NCBI RefSeq assembly: GCF_900101435.1
Contig: NZ_FMZH01000013.1
Coordinates: 62,001 to 126,000 of the forward strand
Reading direction: 5' to 3'
Origin: Pedobacter soli
GTDB lineage: Bacteria > Bacteroidota > Bacteroidia > Sphingobacteriales > Sphingobacteriaceae
DNA length: 64,000 nucleotides
Part shown: piece after piece, positions 36,680 through 46,203 of the stretch
Layout of the letters: each line of letters starts with the position of its first letter
Position numbering within the stretch: the stretch's first letter is position 1
Translations under genes and position numbers: made by a program
Notes under the pieces: generated by a model
The model's input: only the letters and a program-made list of their open reading frames with translations
Database searches by the model: none
What the model was told of the DNA's origin: nothing

Positions 36680-38920
36680 ATGCAGAAAAGACTACTTATC
36701 GTTTCCAACCGTTTGCCCATCTCTATAGAAAAAAACAATGAAGGCTATTCATTCCGCCAGTCTTCGGGCGGACTCATATCAGCAGTTGGTGCCTATCTTA
36801 AGGGGCAGGGGGCGAAAGTATTTTCCGAAAAACTCTGGGCAGGGGTTCCGGATTGCGGAGAAGATATCTGGGGGCTTGCCTCCCTTAACCATACCGGGGC
36901 AGATTATGATTTTCTGCCTGTTTTCACAAGCACTGGTGATTATGAGGATTATTATAACGGCTTTTCCAATTCGGTGCTTTGGCCACTGTTCCATTATTTT
37001 CCTTCACTTGCAGACTACCGCCCAGATTTCTTTGAAGCCTACCAAAGGGTAAACCAGCAGTTTGCGGAGAAATTATCCCAGGTTATCCATGAAGGGGATA
37101 CCGTTTGGATACACGATTATCATCTTATGATGCTCCCCGGTCTGTTGAGAAAGAAGATTCCTGGTATTACCATCGCCTTTTTTCTTCATATTCCGTTTCC
37201 TTCCGCCGAGCTTTTCAGGGTCATTCCCAGGGCATGGCAAAAGGCACTTCTGGAAGGTATGCTCGGAGCGGATCTTATAGGCTTTCACACGGCTGAATAT
37301 GTCAGTCATTTTCTCAAATCCCTACAGCTTTCCATTGGACTCGAGCACGAGGGAGAGTACATTGCCCACCAGCACCGGGAGATAAAAGCAGATGCTTTTC
37401 CTGTGAGTATTGACTTCAGTCTTTTCAATTCTGCCCACCGCTCAAAAGAGGTAAGCGCTGCCAAGGATAAATATCTGGCCATAAAAGGGGATAAGAAAAT
37501 GATCTTTTCCGTAGATAGGTTGGACTACACCAAGGGGATTTTCAACAGGCTCAGGGCTTTCGAGCATTTTCTGACCACCAACCCAGCTTATATCGGAAAA
37601 ATAGTTTTTATTATGGTAGTTGTACCTTCCAGACATTCTATCTTCCAGTATTCGGAAAGGAAGAAAAAGATTGATGAATTTATCGGTAGGCTTAATTCAA
37701 CCATGGGAACTATTTCATGGCAACCGGTGATATATCAATATGACCACCTTGGTTTTCATGATCTGCTCGGTCTTTATATGGCATGCGATGTCGCTCTGGT
37801 GACTCCGCTTCGCGACGGGATGAATCTGGTGGCTAAGGAATTCGTTGCCAGTCGCAATGATAAAATGGGTGTGCTGATCCTAAGTGAGATGGCAGGCGCC
37901 GCCTTTGAACTCACCGAATCCCTGCTCATTAATCCCAATGATGTACTGGAGATGGCGGAAATGCTCTGCGTAGCCCTGGAAATGGATCCCGTTGAGCAGG
38001 GCCAGCGCCTTTCGGTCATGCGGGAGCGGATTGAAAGGTATGATGTCAATGCCTGGGCATTGGACTTCTTTACTCAGCTAAGCAGGATCAAAGAGCGCCA
38101 GAAAAAATTTGATATCCGCTTTATGGACGCCTTTTCTAAGTCCGTATTGCTTAATGCCTATGCCGAAAGTTCTCATCGCCTCCTGCTCCTGGATTATGAC
38201 GGAACACTGGTTCCCTTTTCTTCGCAGCCTGAGCATGCCTCACCGGATCAGCTGCTTTTGTCCCAGCTTTCATCCCTATCTTCTGATCCAAGGGTGAGCC
38301 TGTATATCATCAGCGGGAGGGATAGTGCTACACTTGAAAAATGGCTCGGGCATTTGCCCATTGGGCTGATCGGGGAACATGGCGCAAAGGTAAAGTCGAT
38401 TGGTGGGGATTGGGTGGTTGCAATTGAGGATATGGCTGTAGGGTGGAAGAAGAAGATAAGGCTAATTATGGAAGAATTTGTCTCCAGAACTCCAGGGAGT
38501 TTTATGGAGGAAAAGGATTTCTCACTCGCCTGGCATTACCGCAGAGCCGAGGTATCTCTGGGCCTTAAGCGGGCAGGAGAACTCGGTAAAAGGCTCCTGG
38601 AATTTACAGCCGGACTTTCTTTGGATGTACTCGATGGGAACCGTGTTATCGAGGTGCGGAACCATGGGGTCAACAAGGGCCGGGCCGTGGAGGATATCCT
38701 GAAAAAAAAACAAAAAAGTTTTATCCTTTGTATCGGCGATGACCATACTGATGAGGACATGTTCCGTGTGCTTGCAGGCATAGAGGCGGCTTTCACCATT
38801 AAGGTGGGAAATCAGGCCTCCCTAGCAAAATATAACCTGCACAGCCCTTATGTGGTTTCTTCGCTGCTGGGTACGATTATCGATTTTCCCGACCCTAATG
38901 GATTGCACACTATAGAATAA
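36680..38920 (+). CDS. Trehalose-6-phosphate synthase/phosphatase fusion
   Basis: A 746-residue bifunctional enzyme making trehalose from UDP-glucose and glucose-6-phosphate. Residues 1-470 are the GT20 synthase: SNRLPISIE start, HDYHLMMLPGLLRKK, VDRLDYTKGIFNRLRAFEHF and LRDGMNLVAKEFVASR. Residues 490-740 are the HAD-type phosphatase: LLLDYDGTLVPF (DxD), ISGRDSATLEKWLG, LIGEHGAKV and GDDHTDEDMF. Both active sites look intact. Fusions of this type are common in Bacteroidota. Trehalose is a compatible solute, fitting with the mechanosensitive channel and antiporter genes upstream. The transporter gene starts 4 bp after its stop. Confidence 0.95.
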   Translation: MQKRLLIVSNRLPISIEKNNEGYSFRQSSGGLISAVGAYLKGQGAKVFSEKLWAGVPDCGEDIWGLASLNHTGADYDFLPVFTSTGDYEDYYNGFSNSVLWPLFHYFPSLADYRPDFFEAYQRVNQQFAEKLSQVIHEGDTVWIHDYHLMMLPGLLRKKIPGITIAFFLHIPFPSAELFRVIPRAWQKALLEGMLGADLIGFHTAEYVSHFLKSLQLSIGLEHEGEYIAHQHREIKADAFPVSIDFSLFNSAHRSKEVSAAKDKYLAIKGDKKMIFSVDRLDYTKGIFNRLRAFEHFLTTNPAYIGKIVFIMVVVPSRHSIFQYSERKKKIDEFIGRLNSTMGTISWQPVIYQYDHLGFHDLLGLYMACDVALVTPLRDGMNLVAKEFVASRNDKMGVLILSEMAGAAFELTESLLINPNDVLEMAEMLCVALEMDPVEQGQRLSVMRERIERYDVNAWALDFFTQLSRIKERQKKFDIRFMDAFSKSVLLNAYAESSHRLLLLDYDGTLVPFSSQPEHASPDQLLLSQLSSLSSDPRVSLYIISGRDSATLEKWLGHLPIGLIGEHGAKVKSIGGDWVVAIEDMAVGWKKKIRLIMEEFVSRTPGSFMEEKDFSLAWHYRRAEVSLGLKRAGELGKRLLEFTAGLSLDVLDGNRVIEVRNHGVNKGRAVEDILKKKQKSFILCIGDDHTDEDMFRVLAGIEAAFTIKVGNQASLAKYNLHSPYVVSSLLGTIIDFPDPNGLHTIE

Positions 38921-38924
38921 AAAA

Positions 38925-40662
38925 ATGCAGCATATAAAGAAACTTTCCGAACTGTCCGCCACCGCCATTTGCGGAAATGATATTACCTCATCCTGCCTTT
39001 ATGTATCGGCCCTGACGATCATATATGCCGGACAATATGCCTGGCTGGCCCTGCTTATAGTATCCGGGGTACTTTTTCTTTTCCGGAAGATTTATGGCGA
39101 GGTAGTTGGCGCACTGCCTTTAAACGGCGGGGCTTATAACGTGCTGCTCAATACCACCAGCAAAAGCAACGCAGCGGTGGCAGCCTGCCTGACCATACTC
39201 TCTTATATGACCACCGCAGTGATTTCCGCAAGCGAGGGGATGCATTACCTTCATGGGATATTTCCCTCCGTTCCGGTTCTTTTAGCTACAGCTGTGCTCA
39301 TCACCCTGTTTTTGCTGCTGGTGATTTCAGGCATCAGTGAATCGGCTATCGTAGCGGTAGTGATATTCGTGCTACATATTCTGGCCATGTTGCTATTGAT
39401 CGGGAGCGGCATCTGGTTTGTCCTTGCCAACGGTCTGGGCGTAGCCAAAATAAACTTCGGTATGCCAATGAAAGGCGGATTCGCAACGGCACTTTTTCTG
39501 GGCTTCAGTACTGCGATGCTAGGTATATCGGGCTTTGAAAGCTCAGCCAATTTTGTGGAGGAGCAAAAACAGGGTGTATTTAGAAAAAACGCTCCGCAAC
39601 ATGTGGATTGCCGTTTCTGTGATCAATCCGCTGATGGCGCTTACTGCTGTCGCGGTATTGCCCCTTTCTGAAATTGCGGCCAACAAAGAGGCGCTACTAT
39701 CCCACCTTGGAGCTGACACAGGGGGACACTGGCTGGCTACTTTTATTTCTGTGGATGCGGTATTGGTGTTAAGTGGCGCATTGTTGACCTCTTATTTGGG
39801 GGTGAATGGACTTATTAAGCGTATGACGCTGGACAGAATACTTCCTCAATTTCTGCTCAAGGAAAATAACCGGGGAAGCTCTCCAAGGATCCTTATCCTT
39901 TTTTACCTGCTCTGCCTTTCGGTACTTTTTATAACGCGCGGCGCCCTTGGTCCGTTGGCTGGTGTGTATACAATATCTTTCCTATTGGTGATGATCTATT
40001 TCGGTTTCGGAAATTTACTGCTCAAGATAAAGCGGAGCAGGTTGCCAAGGCAAGAACGTGCGACCACCATTTCGGTAGCACTAGCCATTCTTGCTGTGGT
40101 CTCAGCGCTTTACGGCAATATCATCATGCATGCGGATTACCTCATTGTCTTTCTACAATACTTCATTCCGGCCATCATTATCATCTTTATGCTATTGAGC
40201 AGAAACCTATTGCTGAAATATATTCTGGTTGTAGTCGATAGTTTTTTTGACACCCTCAAAAGGGCTGCGGCACTTACCAGGCTGCACCTCAACCGTAGCT
40301 TAAGAAAACTCAACGATCAGGAATTTGTATACTTTACCAAGGCTGACGACATCTCGGTACTCAACAAGGTCATGATCTATGTACAGCAGAACGAGATTAC
40401 CAAAAAATTAAAAATCGTTACCGTTCTGGCAGAAGGGGATGAGGTGGCCTCAGATTTTTTTAACGATCTTAATGTTCTGGACCGCGCATACCCGGATATC
40501 AAAATTGAATACCTTAGGCTTCAGGGCACCTTTGGTCCTGAGATTATTGCTAAGCTGAGCCATGAATGGGATATACCTATTAATTTTATGTTCATCAGCT
40601 CCCCGAGCGATAAATTCTCTCACCGGGTTTCTGACCTTGGTGGAGTAAGGCTTATTATCTAA
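38925..40662 (+). pseudogene. APC-family permease with soluble C-terminal domain, frameshifted
   Basis: The first frame (38925-39671) encodes the permease N-terminus (AICGNDITSSCLYVSALTII, LPLNGGAYNVLL) and runs to GFESSANFVEEQKQGVFRK. After a run of six A at 39584-39589 the family sequence continues in the next frame as TLRNMWIAVSVINPLMALTA to 40662. Skipping one A restores a protein of about 578 residues with twelve segments and a C-terminal nucleotide-binding-like domain of about 110 residues (KLKIVTVLAEGDEVASDFFN). It is either a recent inactivation or a sequencing error in the A run. Transported substrate unknown; amino acids or K+ are candidates. Confidence 0.88.
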
Positions 40663-40918
40663 TTTCTGTATTGGCCCAATACCTCAAGCTCTTTTTTTAC
40701 CAAAGGAACGAAGATAATCTCATAATGGCCTGATAATTTTTCTGGTATTTGATCTGGCCTCTTAGCCGATTGCAATGCCATGTTAAACAATAGTGGCAGC
40801 GCAAGTCGACAATGGGACCTATCTGCATTCAGAAATCCGCTATTTGACGGCTCTCGATTACGCTATGTTTCTTTCCATACGGCTTCCGGATTAAAAATAA
40901 CATCATCAACCTAGTTAC

Positions 40919-42250
40919 CTATTCAAGAACGGCTTTTAGAGAGTCGGCTTTTATCCTGCTCTTAAGCCAGTTCTCCAGGCGAAGGCGCTCCTCCCTTTTC
41001 ATCGTTCCCGAAAGGGTCCCGTAGAACAGCGTAAGGCTATCTTTTTTTGTGCTGTCGGTTCGCTTCATTATAACGTTGGAAATGCTGTAGGCCGTAATCT
41101 GCGGGAAGAGTGCGGAAAGCTCCCGGCTGATTTCCGGTGTTCTGCTTTCGCCGTTTCCCGAGGAATTCGGACGCAATGTGCTGCTACCACGTTCAAACAC
41201 ATCTTCCATGATACTTGCTTTGATCTGCGAAAAATCAATTTCCTGCCTGGCACTCAGCCCCTGTCGGATAAGGAGTTTGGTACCCTTAAGCTTGTAGCTA
41301 GCCAACCTCTTGCGGATGGAGCTGATTGTCGTATCCGGAAGTTCATAGCCGATGAGCAGCAGATCAATTTCCCTTTCTTTTGAGCTGTACCTCAGGGTCT
41401 TGTTGACCACCTGGGTATTTTTAAAATTGAATTCTTCTTTAATAAATGTCTGTGCATTATTCTCAAAGATGCTCTTCTGCACGATTCCATAGGCAAGATA
41501 GATGCTTGGTAATATAGTGATCAGCACACTCAGGAGTATATAGCGGGAAACTTTTTTTTCGGTATCCTTATCTTCAAAGTGCTTTTTCTCAAAACGCAAA
41601 AAACGCACAATCAGATAGGTTGATATGCAAATGAAAAGACTGTTGATGAAAAAAAGGTATATCGCACCAAGAAAAAACAGCCAGTTTCCTGTTGCAAGTC
41701 CGTAACCCGCTGTACATAGTGGGGGCATGAGTGCGGTAGCAATGGCAACGCCGGGGATCACATTGCTTTTTTCCTTTCTGGTCACAGCGATAATTCCTGC
41801 CAGACCACCTGTAAAAGCGATGAAAACATCCCAGATTGATGGCGTAGTACGGGCGAGTAGTTCGCTCTGCGCATCATGCAACGGAGTGATAAAAAAATAG
41901 AGGGTGGAGGTCGCGATGCTGATGATCGTTGCGATAAGCAGATTCCGTCCGCCCTGCTTAACCAGTTCGAAATCATTGGTGCCTATTCCAAGACCAATCC
42001 CCATGATCGGCCCCATTAACGGGGATATAAGCATAGCGCCAATGACAACAGCGGCGGAGTTTACGTTCAGTCCGATTGATGCGATGATGATCGCGAAAAT
42101 AAGTGTCCAGAGGTTTCCCCCAACAAATACCGAATTCCGGGTTATTGAACCCACAACCTCCTCTTCACCCGCCTTGCCTAGATTCAGGTTGAACCGCCTG
42201 GAAAAGAATGTTCGGAGTGCACCTGGCACATCGTCTTTTTTGTCTTGCAT
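40919..42250 (-). CDS. DUF389-family membrane protein
   Basis: A 443-residue protein of the DUF389 (TIGR00341-like) family with unknown function. The hydrophobic domain, about residues 45-250, shows the family core NSAAVVIGAMLISPLMGPIM, GIGLGIGTNDFELVKQGGRN, FTGGLAGIIAVTRKEKSNVI and PGVAIATALMPPLCTAGYGL. A soluble domain of about 180 residues follows, with an OmpA/BON-like alternation (KLLIRQGLSARQEIDFSQIK). It starts with a short cytoplasmic, basic N-terminus. Neighbours are ion and osmolyte transporters. Confidence 0.92.
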   Translation of the reverse strand: MQDKKDDVPGALRTFFSRRFNLNLGKAGEEEVVGSITRNSVFVGGNLWTLIFAIIIASIGLNVNSAAVVIGAMLISPLMGPIMGIGLGIGTNDFELVKQGGRNLLIATIISIATSTLYFFITPLHDAQSELLARTTPSIWDVFIAFTGGLAGIIAVTRKEKSNVIPGVAIATALMPPLCTAGYGLATGNWLFFLGAIYLFFINSLFICISTYLIVRFLRFEKKHFEDKDTEKKVSRYILLSVLITILPSIYLAYGIVQKSIFENNAQTFIKEEFNFKNTQVVNKTLRYSSKEREIDLLLIGYELPDTTISSIRKRLASYKLKGTKLLIRQGLSARQEIDFSQIKASIMEDVFERGSSTLRPNSSGNGESRTPEISRELSALFPQITAYSISNVIMKRTDSTKKDSLTLFYGTLSGTMKREERLRLENWLKSRIKADSLKAVLE

Positions 42251-42453
42251 CTATCCTTAATTGATCGTTATCATTTTATGTTTTCCCTTTCCCATATACC
42301 CCTATCTTGATTGTAAAGTGATTGGAAATTTTTCCTAGTACTTATCTTGCAAGTATCAACTTCGGATATCACTTGGTAACAATTCTGCACGTTCTAAACA
42401 TTTACATAGCTAAACTGTTTGGCTGGTAAAGCTTTTCACATAAAAAGATTACC

Positions 42454-42951
42454 ATGAAGACCAATAGCTACAAAACCTTCGGGCTAATGCTTAGCCTTTC
42501 TTTTTTCATTATGTACGGTGTCATGTTTTTAAATGTCGATGACATCAGTCATGTTTATCTAAGCATTACCCGCACATACATGACCTTGCTCATGATCGCT
42601 CCGATGGCAGTGCTCATGCTATCGCTGATGCCCATGATGTATAAAAACAAAAAGCTGAATGGGATCATCTACATCTCAGCAGTTGCCATATTTGTTATAG
42701 GCCTTTGGATGCTCCGCAGACAGGCTGCTGTCACCGATGCTCAATATATACGGGCGATGATTCCCCATCATTCTTCGGCAATAATGACCAGTAGTCATGC
42801 TGATTTAAAGGATCCTGAGCTTAAAAATCTCGCTGCATCCATCATATCTTCCCAGGAACAGGAAATTCGGCAGATGAAAGCTATCTTGGAGAGATTGCAT
42901 GCCCAAGCAGCAGGAACAGATAAAAAAATGGTAAGTTTTTATTCTAAATGA
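42454..42951 (+). CDS. DUF305 membrane-anchored protein
   Basis: A 165-residue protein with three membrane segments (residues 10-27, 42-62 and 70-88) and a C-terminal four-helix DUF305 region beginning DAQYIRAMIPHHSSAIMTSS. The HH pair and the spaced His/Met residues are typical metal ligands; related proteins are found near copper-resistance genes. It is shorter than usual, with a single DUF305 unit. A metal-binding role is plausible, but no copper genes are adjacent. Confidence 0.88.
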   Translation: MKTNSYKTFGLMLSLSFFIMYGVMFLNVDDISHVYLSITRTYMTLLMIAPMAVLMLSLMPMMYKNKKLNGIIYISAVAIFVIGLWMLRRQAAVTDAQYIRAMIPHHSSAIMTSSHADLKDPELKNLAASIISSQEQEIRQMKAILERLHAQAAGTDKKMVSFYSK

Positions 42952-43160
42952 TACTCAGCATGACGATCGCTGCCCAGATAGGGGCAAATATACCTCCAAT
43001 ATAAACGACCGGCTTGTGCCCCTGATGTTCTTTTTGATCAGCTCGTCGTAGATGAGCCAGATGATGTAGAGAACAAAATAAAGCGGGGCGGCGAATAAAA
43101 GCATCACTTTTTCAATAATATGAAATTTTTTGAACCGGTCAGCAAGTGCTAAAGGGTAAA
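42944..43160 (-). pseudogene. Relic of a small membrane-protein gene
   Basis: The minus strand reads EKVMLLFAAPLYFVLYIIWL followed by IYDELIKKN in one frame, and then GGIFAPIWAAIVMLSII and stop in another. Together they look like the end of a small membrane protein with one frameshift. No family is recognised. Its stop overlaps the end of the DUF305 gene. Confidence 0.4.
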
Positions 43161-43299
43161 TTTTAAATTTTCAAAAGCGCGGATTAGGATAATCTTCAGC
43201 GCGCAGTCTAAAAAATTGATTTATCGAAACTGTAAAACAGCAAGTTTACTTGTGGTGATGCCCTTAATAAATTTACCTTTGGCTTTCCTAAAAAATACT

Positions 43300-44613
43300 A
43301 TGAATCAAGTTAAGAAAACCCCGATAGAGAAGATTATTGCCCCTGTTAGCAGATTTATACACCTGGAATATACTAGTGGAATCATTCTTTTGATCAGTGT
43401 GATCATAGCGATCCTATGGGCAAACTCATCCTTTGGCGAATCCTATCACCACTTATGGGAAATTGATTTTTCGATTGCTTTTGGAAAGCATGTACTCAAT
43501 AAGCCCCTTCATATCTGGATCAATGACGGACTGATGGCGCTCTTCTTTTTTGTTATTGGCCTGGAACTCAAACGCGAGTTCATGGACGGGGAACTTTCAT
43601 CGCTAAAAAAGGCGGCCATGCCAATGGGGGCGGCGCTTGGCGGAATGCTTTTTCCGGCATTGATTTATAAGTTTTTAAACATCAATGCCCCTACCTCACA
43701 CGGCTGGGGGATACCGATGGCCACGGACATCGCCTTTGCACTAGCCCTGCTTTCCATGGCGGGAAACATTCCCACTTCAGTAAAAGTTTTCCTGTCTGCA
43801 CTGGCCGTCGCTGATGATCTTGGCGCGGTGATGGTAATTGCATTTTTTTATACAGATCATGTAAATTTTGCTGCCCTTGGCATCGCCGGCATATTTCTTT
43901 TGGCGCTAATCATTGGCAATAAGATGGGGGTGAGAAACAACGCTTTTTATCTGCTGATAGGGGTTTGTGTATGGATAGGTTTCCTACTTTCTGGCGTTCA
44001 TGCCACCATTGCTGGGGTCTTGGTGGCTTTTACCATTCCCGCGATGACCAGAATTGACGAAAATGCATACTCCAATAACCTACGCAAACTTTCCTATGAA
44101 TTCGAAAAGGAAATCCCCAGCAATAGTACCCTCACCACCCCAGAGCAGCATCGGACCATTCAGCATGTCAAAAGCCTTAGCCTGGCTGCGGAAACCCCGC
44201 TGCAAAAAATCGAGCATGCGCTGCATCCCTGGGTTGCTTTTTTAATCATGCCCCTGTTTGCACTTTCCAACTCGGGTATTTTAATAGGTTCAGATTTCTT
44301 TAGCTCAGTGGTCAATCCAGTTACAATTGGGGTTACTTCCGGGCTCATAATAGGGAAATTCACCGGGATTCTCCTCTTTACATGGGCAATGGTGAAGACC
44401 GGGATTGGTGTTCTTCCAGCCCAGGCTACCTGGAAACATATCACGGGCATTGCCCTGCTGGCAGGGGTAGGCTTTACGATGTCGCTGTTTATAAGCGGAC
44501 TTGCATTCAAGGACCCTGTTTTTGTTCAGCAGGCTAAATATGGGATACTGATAGCCTCGGTTTTGGCTGGGCTTGGGGGATATCTGTTTTTAAGGCGCGT
44601 TGGGCGGAGTTGA
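43300..44613 (+). CDS. nhaA: NhaA-type Na+/H+ antiporter
   Basis: A 437-residue antiporter with about twelve membrane segments. Family motifs are all visible: ANSSFGESYHHLWE, WINDGLMALFFFVIGLELKR, GWGIPMATDIAFALALLSMA, LAVADDLGAVMVIAFFYTD (the paired sodium-binding aspartates), and WVAFLIMPLFALSNSGILI. ATG 43300 (MNQVKKTPIEKII) fits the usual start; the open frame upstream to 43216 is not family-like. NhaA exports Na+ or Li+ for protons at alkaline pH. It closes the ion-stress island. Confidence 0.95.
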   Translation: MNQVKKTPIEKIIAPVSRFIHLEYTSGIILLISVIIAILWANSSFGESYHHLWEIDFSIAFGKHVLNKPLHIWINDGLMALFFFVIGLELKREFMDGELSSLKKAAMPMGAALGGMLFPALIYKFLNINAPTSHGWGIPMATDIAFALALLSMAGNIPTSVKVFLSALAVADDLGAVMVIAFFYTDHVNFAALGIAGIFLLALIIGNKMGVRNNAFYLLIGVCVWIGFLLSGVHATIAGVLVAFTIPAMTRIDENAYSNNLRKLSYEFEKEIPSNSTLTTPEQHRTIQHVKSLSLAAETPLQKIEHALHPWVAFLIMPLFALSNSGILIGSDFFSSVVNPVTIGVTSGLIIGKFTGILLFTWAMVKTGIGVLPAQATWKHITGIALLAGVGFTMSLFISGLAFKDPVFVQQAKYGILIASVLAGLGGYLFLRRVGRS

Positions 44614-45220
44614 TCGCTTTTTTACACAACGAATGTTCGTTTAATATTTTTCCTAGAAATCAGTGAGTTCAAGGCTACCTATAAAAGAAACTACGATGTT
44701 CATTAACATTGAATGGAATTAAATTAAAATGCCTGAACGCCTTTTGATACTTACCAAAGACCCATTGTTTGTGTTTCTTAAATGTTTAATATGTGTTGGT
44801 AAATGGTAAAGAACACTATTGTAATGATCATCACATCTATGTGTTAGTGGTATAAAATTAAATACTTACTATTTAGAAAGTATGCCTTGGCTGTTATCCG
44901 CTATTGATCAAAGTTTGCGTTCGTAAATTTAACTGTAGCTTAATGCAAAAGTAACAGATGAATAATATATCAGAGATAGTCATCATTCATCAATGATTAC
45001 TAAGATTTTTTATAGTTTGGCCCAGATGGATTTTTGGGCCATTCTTTCTCCAACGGATTGCTGCCCCCCATGTTGATTGACACTATTTCAAAATTTAAAT
45101 TGCAGAAGGCACAATTTCTATTCATTTCATTCCCAGTTTTCAATGAAATATTTAAACAGCTTTCCCTTCCGGCATTTTGGGCATCTATGGTTAACTATTG
45201 TCGTCGGTTGGTTTACGCCT
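44614..45220. other. Intergenic stretch with one hairpin
   Basis: No supportable gene. An inverted repeat, TGGCCCA/TGGGCCA with a 10-base loop, is at 45018-45041 without a T run after it; it could be a weak terminator. A plus-strand frame at 45034 shadows the end of the YeeE gene. Confidence 0.5.
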
Positions 45221-45634
45221 TTAGTGAGGTAACTTGTTTTTTATTGTTCCGTAAAGGTAGGTTCCCACTAGCGCGCCAAGGATAACCACTGCCATACCGG
45301 CATATCCGCTTCCCAGGTTGACAAACATGGGGCCGGGGCAGGCTCCGGTGAGTGCCCAGCCCAGGCCGAAAATCGTTCCCCCGATCAGGTATTTGCGGTA
45401 TGCCTTATCCTTATCGTGAAAAACGATCGGACTTCCACCAATATCCCTGACCTCGAATTTCTTGATCAGATATACCGCAATAACGCCCAGGAGGACGGCG
45501 GTACCAATGATCCCGTACATGTGCAAGGACTGGAAACGGAACATTTCCTGTATTCTGTACCAGGAAGCCGCCTCTGACTTGGTCATGATGATGCCAAAAA
45601 GTATTCCAGCTAATATATATTTAATGAATTTCAT
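45221..45634 (-). CDS. YeeE/YedE half-transporter (second half, DUF6691-like)
   Basis: A 137-residue membrane protein with four segments and the conserved cysteine motif GLGWALTGACPGPMFVNLGS. In YeeE-type thiosulfate or sulfur-species transporters such cysteines line the path. Together with the neighbour at 45646, which carries the other motif, it would complete a full-size transporter. It is the last gene of the sulfur operon on this strand, starting 11 bp after that neighbour. Substrate is inferred from family and context. Confidence 0.88.
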   Translation of the reverse strand: MKFIKYILAGILFGIIMTKSEAASWYRIQEMFRFQSLHMYGIIGTAVLLGVIAVYLIKKFEVRDIGGSPIVFHDKDKAYRKYLIGGTIFGLGWALTGACPGPMFVNLGSGYAGMAVVILGALVGTYLYGTIKNKLPH

Positions 45635-45645
45635 TTTTTATGGTT

Positions 45646-46203
45646 TTAAAAGATGAATGGCATAAGCAGGAAGGTCATGATAAGACCTCCTATAAAAAAA
45701 CCGATTACGGCAACCAAAGAGGGTACCTGTAAATTTGAAAGCCCTGATATGGCGTGGCCTGAGGTACAGCCACCTGCATAGCGGGAGCCAAAGCCTACCA
45801 GTAGCCCTCCAGAAAGCAGGATGGCCAACGTCTTGAAATCCTTCATCGCCTCAAGCGAGAACAGTGCGGATGGGTTTAAGTTGCCATCAAAACTGATGCC
45901 GAGTTGCCCAAGGTCCGCTACCGTGGTTGCCGAAAGCTGCAGCGGGGCCGGCTCGCTCAGGTAATTGGTAGCGATGAAGCCCCCCAGGACAGAGCCGGCA
46001 AGGAACATCAGGTTCCAGATCTGGTTTTTCCAGTTGAAATCGAAGAATTTTATTTTCTTCCCTGCTCCCGCCATGCTGCACATGGTGCGTAGGTTCGATG
46101 AAAAGCCAAAAGACTTACCGAAAAAAAGTAGCAGAAGCATGGTAAGCGAGATCATCATGCCCGAAAAATACCAGGACCAGGGTTGTTTAATGAAATCAAT
46201 CAT
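45646..46203 (-). CDS. YeeE/YedE half-transporter (first half)
   Basis: A 185-residue membrane protein with five segments. It contains the YeeE hallmark FGSRYAGGCTSGHAISGLSN, whose cysteine is important for sulfur transport in the family. It overlaps the methyltransferase gene end by 4 bp and is followed closely by the other half. The split arrangement, two half-size proteins, is common in Bacteroidota and Proteobacteria next to persulfide-oxidising enzymes. Confidence 0.9.
   Translation of the reverse strand: MIDFIKQPWSWYFSGMMISLTMLLLLFFGKSFGFSSNLRTMCSMAGAGKKIKFFDFNWKNQIWNLMFLAGSVLGGFIATNYLSEPAPLQLSATTVADLGQLGISFDGNLNPSALFSLEAMKDFKTLAILLSGGLLVGFGSRYAGGCTSGHAISGLSNLQVPSLVAVIGFFIGGLIMTFLLMPFIF

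Noticed and set aside
36680..38920. Many overlapping minus-strand frames in the trehalose gene
   Set aside because: They are shadows of a long, well conserved gene.
38925..40662. Programmed frameshift in the APC permease
   Set aside because: A run of six A with a one-base skip does not form a classical slippery heptamer with a downstream structure; mutation or error is simpler.
45034..45285. Plus-strand 83-codon frame after NhaA
   Set aside because: It overlaps the end of the YeeE half-transporter gene and shows no family or ribosome site.
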